A stretch of DNA of 64,000 nt, taken from Fistulifera solaris. Taxonomy: Eukaryota; Bacillariophyta; Bacillariophyceae; Naviculales; Stauroneidaceae. The stretch is taken from NCBI GenBank assembly GCA_030295235.1, contig AP026167.1:62001-126000 (forward strand). The letters run 5' to 3'. The first letter of the stretch is position 1, and each line of letters opens with the position of its first letter. Below the pieces are notes generated by a model. The model had not been told where the DNA came from, searched no databases, and saw nothing but the letters and a program-made list of their open reading frames with translations. The translations under genes and the position numbers were made by a program. Below, one piece after another: positions 42,677-53,282 of this stretch.

Positions 42677-45600
42677 ATGGGACGACGGAAATGGGTTCCT
42701 CAAAAGAAGCAAGTAGCAACGGACGAATGGAGCGGCCGCAAGGCGTTACCACAACATTCGTTGGAGTGGATCTTGGCGGAAGAGGTGCTCGTGCCGGATC
42801 GTACGGAAATTGTTGAAGAACTCGCCCAACTCGTCGATACGGACGAGGAAATGGAGCAAACACCACGAAACATCAAATACAGAAAGAAAAAGAAGAAATC
42901 ACGTCGGAATCAGAAAACTGTGCACTTTTCAACACCTTTATCGGTGATCATTCCCAACGTGGAGTTGGAAATTGTTTCACTTGATAGCAACAGCGATGAG
43001 CCTCTGCTACTTCAGTACAATGGCGTTGTAGGTACGGAAGAGACGGATCATGAGCATCATGATTTCTTCTTAATAGAATCGACGCGGGATATTGGCGTAA
43101 TGTTTCCTTGCGACTCCAAGGGCCGTAGAGTATCCATCACGACTCCTCACGGAATCCGAGTGGTCCTTTCCCTTCTATGTCCTCAAGCCACGAGAATCCA
43201 ACAAGAAGTGTTCCAACGGGCTGTTTCACAGGATCGTACTTTGCAAATTATTTTGGTGCAACGAGCGGATCAGTCGTGGCGTTTGCAACTGTACTTGACG
43301 GAAACGGCCTTTCGTTTGTGTCATCCATCCTTTGTGCCCGTTCGTACCAATGTCATGGCGTGGCGTTCAAAAAAGTTACAGCCGGTCATGGATTTGCGAA
43401 TCATTCTCGAGACATTGTTTGCAGCTCCTCCAGTTTCCGAGAACCTGTTGCTGCCTTCGGCCAAGCAAGTCTATTCCGTTACGGACAATGTTCAACTGGT
43501 AGCGGCCATGCAACATGAAGCCCAACAACTGCCTATGTGTATTCCGGGTTTAGTCCCTACGTTACGGCCTTACCAAGAACACGCTGTACGTTGGATGCTA
43601 CAGCGAGAAAGCGGTACGGGCGTAGCCGGAGAAGAATGGAAATTGGCGTGGCGCGTCTTGAATGCCGATATTCCATCGCTAACCGAATGGGAAGGAGCGA
43701 ACGATGTGTTACTGTACAATCCCTTTATGGGTTGGTTGGCAAAAGCCGTAAACGAAGCACGCAGCATGTGCGTGCCACCAATTCCGATACGCGCGGTGGA
43801 ATATTGGCCGAGAGCATGGGGCTGGGCAAAACAGTGGAGGTACTGGCATGCATTTTAGCAAATCCACGTCCGGTGGAAGAATGTTCGCGAACTATAAACC
43901 AGATGCCTTTTGTGAAACGGAGACTTGTATTTGATGACGATGCATCTGGAGAAGTCGATCTATCGGTTCTAAAAACTCTAGACGACGAAGAAGACAATAA
44001 GGTCAATGATTCGAATAAAAAACAAAAAGTTGGAGTTGTGGAAGATTTAGCTGAATTTGCGGAAGCGGAAGAGTCGGATGTGGACTCAGTGAAGGATGAA
44101 AGTGCCGCCGTCTGCGTTTCCGCACAAAACGCGTCAGAAGAGCAAGTTGAAGAGGCTAAAGTGAACTTTCAGGTCGTTACTCCAGATGTATCAAGAAAGC
44201 CTTTTGCCATAGAAGAAAGATGGCTAGATGATGACAATGTGGGTTCTTGCATATGTTCCAAGTTGGTTTGTTTTTCGACTGCTCGAAGTGGTCTTGCTAA
44301 GTCCCAACCGATTGTTATATGCAAATCTTGTGAAGAGCCAATGCATTGGTTTTGTGCCTCTTTTAACACAGTTCACGAAATGAGATCGAAAACGAAGGCA
44401 GTTCATCTTCGACAACGATACACGAACCTGACAATCGAATGCGGCTTGTGTGAAGATCAGCTTTGTCCATGCTGTGTATTTTCAAAGAAAAGAAAATTAA
44501 AGAGTGCGGCGACATTGATCGTAACGCCAGCAGCAATTTTGAATCAATGGACACGTGAGATCAAAAGGCACACTTTAAGAGCGGATAAGACGCAGATGAA
44601 TATTCTTATTTACGAAGGAATCAATAGAGTAACGAAGATGCAGGGTGCAAGAAAGCTAGATGAATCTATCAAACTTCTTCATCCGAAAGTGCTCGCAACA
44701 GCAGATATTGTGCTCATGACTTTTGATGCTTTGATGGGCGATTTAGGCCATTCCGACGACAATAAATTCATTGCCTCTTGTGAAGAGGAGTCCATGTTTT
44801 CGAGCCAGTGTAGTTTACGGCGAAGGAAACGTTACCGTGTAGTTCCGTCACCTCTGCAGTCGATTGAGTGGTGGAGGGTTTGTCTAGACGAAGCGCAGAG
44901 AGTTGAGACTCCTACAGCAGCATCCGCGCGAATGGCTTTGAAGCTAGATGCCGTGCATAGATGGTGTGTTTCAGGTACCCCGATTGGGCGTGGGAAACTT
45001 GAAGATCTGTTCGGTTTGCTGTTGTTTTTGCGGGTTGAACCATTCTGTCATCCAGCTTGGTTCAAAAAGTGCTTTGGTCCCTCATCGCCGCAATCGATTA
45101 TAGGCTGCAGAATTGCAAGTCTACTGCGCCATGTGTTTTGGCGCTCAACAAAAGCCTTGCCATGTGTTCGAGAACAGATGGGTGTTCCTGAACAAGCCGA
45201 AACGAAAACTATTTTGAATTTTTCTTCGGTAGAGAAATATTTTTATGACCGTCAGCTTGAAGAGACCGTGGCGTTGGTTGGAGATGTTACTGAGCGGACA
45301 AAGACTGGTAAAAAGAGAAAGGTGGTCCAAATTCAGGTATTAACTGAGCGTCTTCACAAACTACGTGCAGCATGTTGTCATCCCCAGGTTGGTTCGAGTG
45401 GACTTGCCCACGGTACAAAACGTAGGTGGGCTTCCCCGTCAAATCACGAAAGTGAGAGAGGCCTTGCATCACGCGTTATGACGATGAGTCAGATCTTACA
45501 TCGCTTTATCGATGACGCCAGACAAAAATGTGAAGAATCACAACGACTCGTCATTCTCCATACAAACGGTATGGGTGCCATTGCAAGGCTGAAAGTTGAA

Positions 45601-48238
45601 GCCAAAAAACGAGGTATTGAAGTACGAGTGAGTGACGCCGAACTCCTGCGTGAAAGCTGCAGGCTTTATGAGGAGTCCCTTGCGTTGGGAGAAGCCAATG
45701 CGGTTCCTACTTTAACAACAGGGGAGGTTCTGCTAACTGGCTCCATTGGTTTTCGCGAACCACAGCGTGTAATCAAAAGTGGTAGTTTCGTTGCGGATTG
45801 GGAATGCAGTAGCCATTCTGGTGAAGTTTGGACGAGAATTGATTTTGAGGGTGCCCGGAAGATCATTCAAATGACGGTTCGCTCCATAGCCTGCGTTCCG
45901 CCAGCAGTAAGCAATGAGAGAAATCAACATTTCACTATCAAATGCTTGCACGCTCGAGAGATAATGTTGCAGGTGTCGAGTGCAGCGGTCGGTGGTGAGT
46001 TTGTCGACGTTGCATCTATAATATTACCATTCTCCGAGGCTCCCGCCGCAACGCACTGGCAAACTATCAGTAATTTTCGTACGAACAAATCCAAAAGTTG
46101 GAGAGTGGTAATCAAAAGCTTTTACAACGATGGTCGTGATTCTTTCACTTCAGTGGATACCAACACGTTTGGAGTTTATGCTGGTCTTGAAATTCAGCTT
46201 TATGAAGCAGATATTGCTAACGACCCGCTTCAAAGACTCCATTGTTTGCACAATGCCTCGCTTTCTCTGCAGTTACTTTTGGATGCCAACAACGATCAAG
46301 ACGCGGTTGATTTGATAGAAGAGAAGATAAAGAAAATGAAAGCAGAGGAGGAAAAAATTGAGTCGCTGTACTTAGACGTGCTCAGATCAATTCACACAGA
46401 ATGCCATCGCAAGCTCAGCGAAGAAAACAAGGAAAGAGAAAGGCTGGAGATTGAACTCCGCGTGATGCACACGTCGTCTCGGAACAAGCCTATAAAGGAT
46501 TGCTGGGATGACAATTGGTGGGATGATTTCTTAGTTTTGCTGCGTCTTCATGGAAGTGAGAATGAACAGAAAGCTTTTTGCGAAAAAGTTGTCCAGGATA
46601 TGGATGGATATCTTCGAAACACAGTGGATACCACAAATAGTGACGGAATCATAGCATTTCCTGAGTTTGGCGACGTCAATGGCCTTCGAGTTGCGATTAA
46701 TAGTCGTATCGAGCGAATTCGTGATGGTATTGGAGGCAAAAACAATCGAACCAGTCGAAGAGCCCAAGAGGCGTTAGTGGAAGACGGCTTACACAATGTT
46801 TTGACCAACAAAGTGCTGCGGTTCCGATGCCCTGCGGGAGGACACAAGCAATGCATGCACTCGATCCTCAATTTATCGGCTTCTCCTGATGAGGAGGAAC
46901 GCTTCGAGAATAGTCATTGCCGAGTTTGTAAGGCGGATTGGTTGCAAATGGGCCCCAAGTGTCAGCACTGCAAGATTGGAGAAAATCTGGAAGAACTAGC
47001 CCCAGATCGTGTGACTTTGTTGTTAATGACATCGCTCCATGCTATCCTCAAGGGTCCTTTCGGAGTTTCCTTTTTCAAAAAAAGCGAATGTGGCGGACGC
47101 GGGAATCAGCGAGCGCGCGCGTTTGTTTTGGGAAGTCATGGAAGCCGAGCGACGGGAACGAGCCGCCGCGTGGCGGATGTGGAGGACGCACTTGGATTTG
47201 TTGAACGATTTGGATGAACTAGGACAATGTAAAAGCTCCATGCGGATATTGTACGATAATGAGGACGTGACGACTTTGAGTGAGGAGCAGTTGAATGCCG
47301 TGGTCGTTCCGTTCGATGTACACACTCGCTATCACGACCATGCCGCGAAAGCTGCCATGTTTATGGGAGATTTGCGACGAGCCAAAGATACATTGCGATT
47401 TTTGAGGAATCAAGCCGTGGAGGAAGCAACGAAACAAGAAGACAATCCGAAGGACGACGACCAAAGTGATCGTTGTGTTTTGTGTCTTTCCGGCTTTGGC
47501 AGTGAACGAGCCGTACTCCGCTGCGGACACTCGTACCACTTATCACCCTGTCTCGAAGATCTGAAGGCCCGTTCTCGCCTTATTGCGTGTCCCATGCGTT
47601 GCCGCATTCGTACCGATCCCAGTGAAGTCATGATTGCCACCGCAAAACGCAACGACGACGGCAGTCGTTGCCGAAGGAACGTGAAAGGGAGTTGGGGTAC
47701 CAAAGTGACGCGGTTGGTAGCGGATGTTTTGGACATTCGCGACAAGGGCGAGAAAGGTGTCATCTTTAGTCAATGGGAAGACATGTTGGATATTGTCCAA
47801 GGAGCATTGACGGAAAATGGAGTGTTGCTGGCCCGCGCCACCAGCATGCGACACATCGGCTCACGTTCCGAAACGTTCTTGCGCGATCGTGCGTGTACCG
47901 TGTTATTGTTGAATGTCAAAAATGGTGCCGAAGGATTGACGTTATTGGAGGCAACCCACGTGTTCATGGTGGAGCCCTTGTTAAATTGCGGTTTGGACAG
48001 TCAAGCCATCAATCGTGTGCACCGGATCGGACAACACAAAAAGACTTACGTTCATCGCTATTTGATGGCTGACACGATTGAAATGAAAATTGATCAATTG
48101 CGCGTCGAACATTTGGACGAAGAGGAACAGTTGGAAGATTCGATTTATGAAAGCAAGGGAACGATGCTGATTCGTGCGGGGGGCATTGATGGCGGGTTCC
48201 GGTCCGAACAGGAACTGTTGAGCGTCCTGCAGCCCTAA
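42677..48238 (+). CDS. SHPRH: SHPRH-type SNF2 helicase with PHD-like and RING fingers
   Basis: About 1,850 residues. SHPRH/Rad5-type enzymes are SNF2 ATPases and E3 ubiquitin ligases that polyubiquitinate PCNA in damage tolerance. Visible in order: motif I GGILAESMGLGKTVEVLA (~43790-43845); a PHD-like Cys/His cluster (CICSKLVC, CKSCEEPMHWFC, CGLCEDQLCPCC; 44252-44480); LIVTPAAILNQW; motif II LDEAQR (~44886), DEAQ as in SHPRH rather than DEAH; SGTPIGRG; a coiled coil ~46320-46460; a second Cys cluster ~46828-46980; RING CVLCLSGFGSERAVLRCGHS (~47476) to CPMRC; helicase C GVIFSQWEDML to INRVHRIGQHKKTYVHRYL. The frame breaks twice: near 43785-43795 (two extra bases in CGCGCG, or one missing) and near 47073-47088 (T5 and A7 runs, +1). 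Homology is continuous across both. The histone-linker domain of animal SHPRH is not obvious. Confidence 0.85.
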
Positions 48239-48293
48239 AATAGAATGAAATACACCTTCATATGGTAAAGAATTTTAACTCTGTAATAAGACG

Positions 48294-49304
48294 TTAGCGT
48301 AGAGTACATTCTATGGAGAAGAGGTGCGGGAGCGGCTCGCTTCGTTGGAAGTGTGCGTACCGATAAAAAAAGTACGAAAGAGTAGTAATTCGCTTGTTCG
48401 TTTGTGTCACTTCCTCTACCGCATTCATGTTAGGGCTTGTTCTCCTTCTTGTTGGGCAAAAAGTCATGACCGTCTCCAAAGACCAATCACTGGGCAAGAA
48501 TTTCCCCTCCACTTGTTTCTGATACGCCTGGTAGGTTCCCGGAAACGCTTGTTGCAACTGTTCTTCTTCGTATTTGGCTTTTTCCTCCAACACATACCAC
48601 AAGGCGACCGTGAGCAACAGACGCCAAGCGGAACCAGTGATTAAACTGTATCCAGCAAAGGCCGCGATGACTCCGGCGTACATGGGATGACGAACTTGAC
48701 TGTAAATACCATCCGTTTTCAATTCCGTGCTGGAATTGGGGACAGGCCACGGCGACAAGGCACTTCCAATGTCTTGAACGGCCAAGACCATGACGGCAAT
48801 GCCACTCAACAACATTCCCGGTCCCAAGACAATGGTAAGTACATCACCGAGGAACGGGATTGTCCCTACGACAATAAATGCCATGAGACTGAATTGTGCA
48901 ATGACATAACCTTCTCCGCGGGTTCCGAATTCACCGCTCATCAAGTTTTCTTTGAGAGCATTCGAACTTTCCATCAATTTGTTGGTATCGAACGATGGCA
49001 AGTTATTGCGCAATTGATCGAATTTGTTGCGCATTTGAGTGACTGTCGGATTGTCCTCGAATGAACTCTTTTCCGAAAAGACACTAGCCGAAGCAGCTTG
49101 CAAATCTTCACGGGCTTGTTCGGCGTCATTGAAGAATTTACCGACATCAAAGGACGATTTGGGCAATTCCAAGCCTTTTTTCTTCTTGTTATTGGAGGAG
49201 GAGGAGGAGTAACAAATCACACGAGATTGGGAGTTAAGGGGAACGGGTTGAAACGCCCCCGCAACGGAAACAAACAAGAGAGTCAAAACTGCTACTTTCT
49301 TCAT
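48294..49304 (-). CDS. isoprenylcysteine/phospholipid methyltransferase-like membrane protein
   Basis: Starts at ATG 49304, which opens a signal peptide MKKVAVLTLLFVSVAGAF with Phe at the cleavage site (AGAF|QP), as in diatom plastid presequences. A Ser/Lys-rich then helical stromal-type stretch follows, then at least three membrane helices (AQFSLMAFIVVGTIPFLG; IVLGPGMLLSGIAVMVL). The SAM-binding hallmark of the ICMT/PEMT superfamily comes next: GIYSQVRHPMYAG...KYEEEQLQQAFPGTYQAY, then VEGKFLP. It likely transfers methyl from SAM to a lipid or prenylated substrate in a plastid membrane; the substrate is unknown. The last ~60 residues (after SDWSLETVM) look unrelated, and a +1 frame at that point would end soon after DFLPNKKENKP, so a frame break near the 3' end is possible. 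Convergent with the helicase gene, 55 bp away. Confidence 0.78.
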   Translation of the reverse strand: MKKVAVLTLLFVSVAGAFQPVPLNSQSRVICYSSSSSNNKKKKGLELPKSSFDVGKFFNDAEQAREDLQAASASVFSEKSSFEDNPTVTQMRNKFDQLRNNLPSFDTNKLMESSNALKENLMSGEFGTRGEGYVIAQFSLMAFIVVGTIPFLGDVLTIVLGPGMLLSGIAVMVLAVQDIGSALSPWPVPNSSTELKTDGIYSQVRHPMYAGVIAAFAGYSLITGSAWRLLLTVALWYVLEEKAKYEEEQLQQAFPGTYQAYQKQVEGKFLPSDWSLETVMTFCPTRRRTSPNMNAVEEVTQTNKRITTLSYFFYRYAHFQRSEPLPHLFSIECTLR

Positions 49305-49724
49305 GATAATAATGTAAGTAAGTTGTTTTCGAACAAAGAAGTGTTCCTTTGGAATGCTTGCTTGCTTCCTATTCAAGGCAAGAAGAGGAAAGAGAAGGAA
49401 ATGAAAATGAAGGAATGAATGAATGCAAATGAAAGATATCAAAAAAAAAAGAAGACAAATGCTGTTGTAAATAGATCGCGTGGGGTGTCAAGTGTACTGT
49501 TTTCTCGATGGTATTTTGAAATAGAACAACGGCCGGAAAGATACCCCCACCTGTTTTGGATACCACGTAGACGTAGACAGATTGTTCAATCTTAACCAAG
49601 TTTTTGTGTCGTACCGTTACGTATTTGTTTAAATAGAGGTTTCAACGGACACCAATGCCATCCCCACGTGATGTTGCACGAACCAATGCACGGAGTCACC
49701 CACACCCACACCCACACCCATCTC
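49305..49724. other. promoter flank and CACCCA simple repeat
   Basis: No gene. 49697-49719 is a CACCCA-type simple repeat, into or beside which the next element is inserted. Confidence 0.4.
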
Positions 49725-50056
49725 TAGACCTCTGTCCGTTCCCAGTTCACTCCAACAGGGAGGGAGTGAACAGGGATTTTGATCGAACAAGGAGTGAACT
49801 GGGAGCATTCCCCGTTCGAATTAATGAGTCTCGTGTACGAAATATGGTAGTCAGTCCCTAATCCTTGACGCTTTAGATTAGAGATTTTCTGTTGATTTAC
49901 CGCGCAAACAAAGGAATAAAGGCATCTGAGTGCCGGTCAGACGTCCATCAACTCATTCCCTGTTAAACAGGGAATTGGGAAAATGAACGAGGAAGGGAAT
50001 TGAACTGGGATCCCAGTTGGGAATTCCCTGTTAAACGGAGAACGGACAGAGGTCTA
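49725..50056. mobile_element. non-autonomous TIR element (second family)
   Basis: The ends are a perfect 17-bp inverted repeat, TAGACCTCTGTCCGTTC at 49725 and its complement ending at 50056. Similarity of the arms continues imperfectly for about 38 bp (both include AACAGGGA). The interior is packed with smaller palindromes: GTTCACTCC/GGAGTGAAC at 49748-49796 and TTCCCTGTTAAACAGGGAA near 49955. There is no coding capacity. Flanks share CACCCATC, but because they lie in a CACCCA repeat I cannot fix a target duplication. Unrelated in sequence to the 41854 and 61265 elements. Confidence 0.65.
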
Positions 50057-50457
50057 CACCCATCCCACCCAAGAAACCAACCCGGAGTCCATCAGTGACT
50101 GATATTTCGTTCGCGCGAAATCGTTGGAACGATTGGCTCGCTCGTTTGTAATACGAACAGTAGCTATGAGTACCGGAAACACGTTCTGATCTACTATTTC
50201 ATGTGTACAGAGACTCGGAACGACGGATCACGCGAGATAGATAGAAAAAACGGCTCGGTCGCGATTGATTGCCTTTTTTCCTTCCACATGCAATAAAACA
50301 CATCCTCCTTGTCGATTCCTTTCGTCGATTCCTTCCTTCCTTCCTTCGGCCTATTCTATTCTTCATTTTCGTATAACTCATTCCTAGAGCATCCTCATCG
50401 ATCGAACGAACGATCGATCGATTGTCATCGAAGCAAGCACAAATTTCAACGACAGAA
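50057..50457. other. 5' flank of PLC-like gene
   Basis: No gene. It contains TTCC repeats near 50328-50347 and overlapping GATC/ATCG words near 50396-50432. Confidence 0.4.
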
Positions 50458-50819
50458 ATGCCTTCACCTACTCACAATAATGAATTACAACACAAACAAC
50501 AAAAACGTCAAGGACGGATTCTTGCCCTATTGCTGTTTGTGATTGTTGTCGGTGGTGCGATTGCCTTTCCCGTTCTTTTTTCTTTTAAACAAAAAGAAGA
50601 AGACGAAGAAACAAGTGTATTGACAGGAGAAGGCGTCAATGTCATTGTCACATTAGAACCGACTCGCCAAGTCATGACGGAAGCACAAACACAATCGTAC
50701 GAATCGGCCTTGTTGAGATTCTATGCCTTGAATCTTCCGGCCGTGCGATTGAATGATGTTTCCATGACTTCGCAAATGTTAGTGGCTGTACGAGACGAAC
50801 AAGAGACAGGACGACAATT

Positions 50820-50862
<43 letters not shown>

Positions 50863-53057
50863 GATGATCGGGCGGCGTTGCGTACGACATTAAAGATCGT
50901 TCCTACACAACAACAACAGCAAGCCAATAATACTGTGACTTCCTTGCAACTAGCGAATGTTATGGATACGAAGGGAGACGAATTGTTGTCGTTATTGCAA
51001 CAAGACAGTACCGACGACTATTTTGATTCGCTCACGGTGGTATACGCGACGGCGGTGACGACCGCCTCTACTCCTACCACGGCACCTTCCCCATCACAAG
51101 ACACAACGTGCAATGGATTGTCGAATTTGTGTGATATTCCCGTGTCAGAAATCTTGTTTGCCACGATGCACAATGCGCATGCGGATCGTTCGGTATCACC
51201 CCTATTGCCCAATCAGAACCAAAATTGGAAAGCCGGTTTGGAAGCCGGTATTCGGGGACTCAATATGGATTTGGGATTTTGTTCGACCCCCAACGGCACC
51301 GTCTTGGCGTTTATGCATACAACGTGTGTCATTGGCTTTTCTGAAGCACAAGTTTTGTTGACCGAACTGCATCAGTGGTTGACGGAACATCCTCAGGAAG
51401 TGCTATTGATGCCGTTACAGATTGAAAATTCGGGTGCCCAACCCGTGCGGATCGTCGAAGACGTTGCGCCATTGTTCGAAAAACATTGTCGATAGTGCCG
51501 GCAAATCCATGACGGATCGCTTGTATGCTTACGATGAAGGAACGTGGCCGACGTTGCGAGAATTGATTGATACCGATCAACGGATTTTTGTTGTTTTTTT
51601 ACAACAGTGACGAAACTTGTACGTCAATTCAATGTCCTCGAGGATTTCATGATTGGTTTGCGTATGCGGCCGAAACAGAATTTGTGTTTGATTCCGTAGA
51701 AGCCATTCAACAAGATGCGGCTCGGGCGTGTGGGATTACACGAGGTGGAAGTGGGACACGGGATTTTTATGGCATTAATTTGTTTTTGGAAATTCCCAGT
51801 CCGGAAGCGTCGGCAGTACTGCATCAAGCCAATTTCTTGTCGTCGCATTTAGAGGAATGTTCGGAACAAAGTGGTTTGTCTCCCAATCTTGTCATTGTGG
51901 ATTTCTGGGATGAAGGGGATTTGATGCAAGTTGTCAATGATCGTAATGCTCAATTACGACCATCGTCTGCTGCTGAAGTCAATACGACGTCGTCCATGGT
52001 GAATACGAGTCGTCCAGCGGCTGCTCCGAGTAGCTCACCATCCGTATTGCAGACGACGGAAGCTCCCGTACCACCACCACCACGGGTCGAGTCGTTGTCA
52101 CCGAGCATTCGTAACGAAGTGGCGGCACCGACACTGGTTCCCGTCGCGCAGCCAATCGCGGTGTCATCTCCAATCAACAATTCGACACGCACTTGCAATG
52201 GGTTGTCGAATTTGTGCGCTATGCCGGTCAATGCCACTCTCTTTGCGACCATGCACAATGCTCACGCGGATCGTGAATCGAAATTCTTTATCCCGAATCA
52301 TGACTTGAATTTATTGGCGGGTCTGCAAGCCGGTATCCGGGGCTTGTCGATTGATATCGGTTTGTGTCAAGTGGACGGTGTCTTACGATTGTCCTTGGTG
52401 CACGGGGTGTGCTTCGTTGGGACATCGGATCCTTTTGTGGTGTTTGCTGGAATCAATAACTTCTTGCAACAAAATCCCAATGAAGTCATTATTATTCCCA
52501 CACAGATTGCGGATGATTTGGGAGGTACAGTTCAATTGACGGAGGTTTACTCGATTATGGAGCAAGTCGTCAATGATGCGGGTGTTTCCATGGCGGATCG
52601 ATTGTATGCTCATCCCGGGCCAACGACACCGTGGCCGACTTTGGGCGAGCTGATCGATCTGGACAAACGAATCCTTTTCTTCATTTACAATGGACAACAA
52701 ACATGCGAGAGTGGTTGCCCTGTTGGCTTTCACGATTGGTTTGCCTACGCCATGGAGACGAGGTTCGAATTCGATGATGCGGCGGCCATTCTTAGTAATC
52801 CGGAGGATGCTTGTGTAGTAACACGTGGTGGAACCTCCAGCACACGGAGCTTTTTTGGTGTCAATGTCTTTACGCGAGTCGCGAACAGCGAGGCTTCAAC
52901 AGAATTGAACGATGCTGCCTTTCTCCGGCAGCATATCAAAACATGTTCCATCGTGAACGGTGGGAAAGACCCAAATCTTATATTAGTCGATTTTTGGAAT
53001 GTAGGTGGTGTCATCCAAGTCGCGCAAGAGTACAACGCTCAACTTGGATCTGCATAA
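50458..53057 (+). CDS. membrane-anchored protein with two tandem PLC-like phosphodiesterase domains; two frame breaks
   Basis: Starts at ATG 50458 (MPSPTHNNELQ). A single membrane helix at residues ~23-43 (ILALLLFVIVVGGAIAFPVL) makes it type II with an extracellular C-terminus. After a poly-Gln tract (CAA x14, 50821-50862) comes domain 1 (51109-51950: CNGLSNLCDIPVSEILFATM, HNAHAD, LAFMHTTC) and a Pro/Ser linker. Domain 2 (52194-53040) repeats it: CNGLSNLCAMPVNATLFATM, HNAHAD, LSLVHGVC, GFHDWFAYA. The His in MHN and the later His in MHTTC/VHGVC match the catalytic pair of the PI-PLC-like TIM barrel; substrate unknown. Two +1 shifts occur, near 51479-51483 (A5) and 51585-51600 (T runs), each explained by one extra base, with homology continuous. 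Confidence 0.8.
50821..50862. repeat. (CAA)14 poly-Gln tract
   Basis: Fourteen perfect CAA codons inside the PLC-like gene, giving a poly-Gln run. Confidence 0.92.
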
Positions 53058-53282
53058 AGGTAGAGAAGAAGTGAAAATAGAAGGTTGGTAAACAACGCGG
53101 TCATTCTAAAAGAATTATTCTCTCTTTAATAAAACGACTAAGTATATTTCAAACAGAATTTGCATATATAAATATCATGTCTATAAAAGGCGATACCGCT
53201 GTTACAATGCATTTTTGTGTGACAGTGAAGGTTTCCTGCAACAAAAATATTGACTCACATTTCAAGAATCCTGAGGCTGCGC

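Noticed and set aside
43770-43830. Small intron explaining the SHPRH frame break
   Set aside because: No GT...AG pair of plausible length removes the break; the conserved motif follows after only a few bases, so an indel in CGCGCG is simpler.
50815-50865. Antisense poly-Val/poly-Cys frames
   Set aside because: They are readings of the CAA repeat on the other strand.
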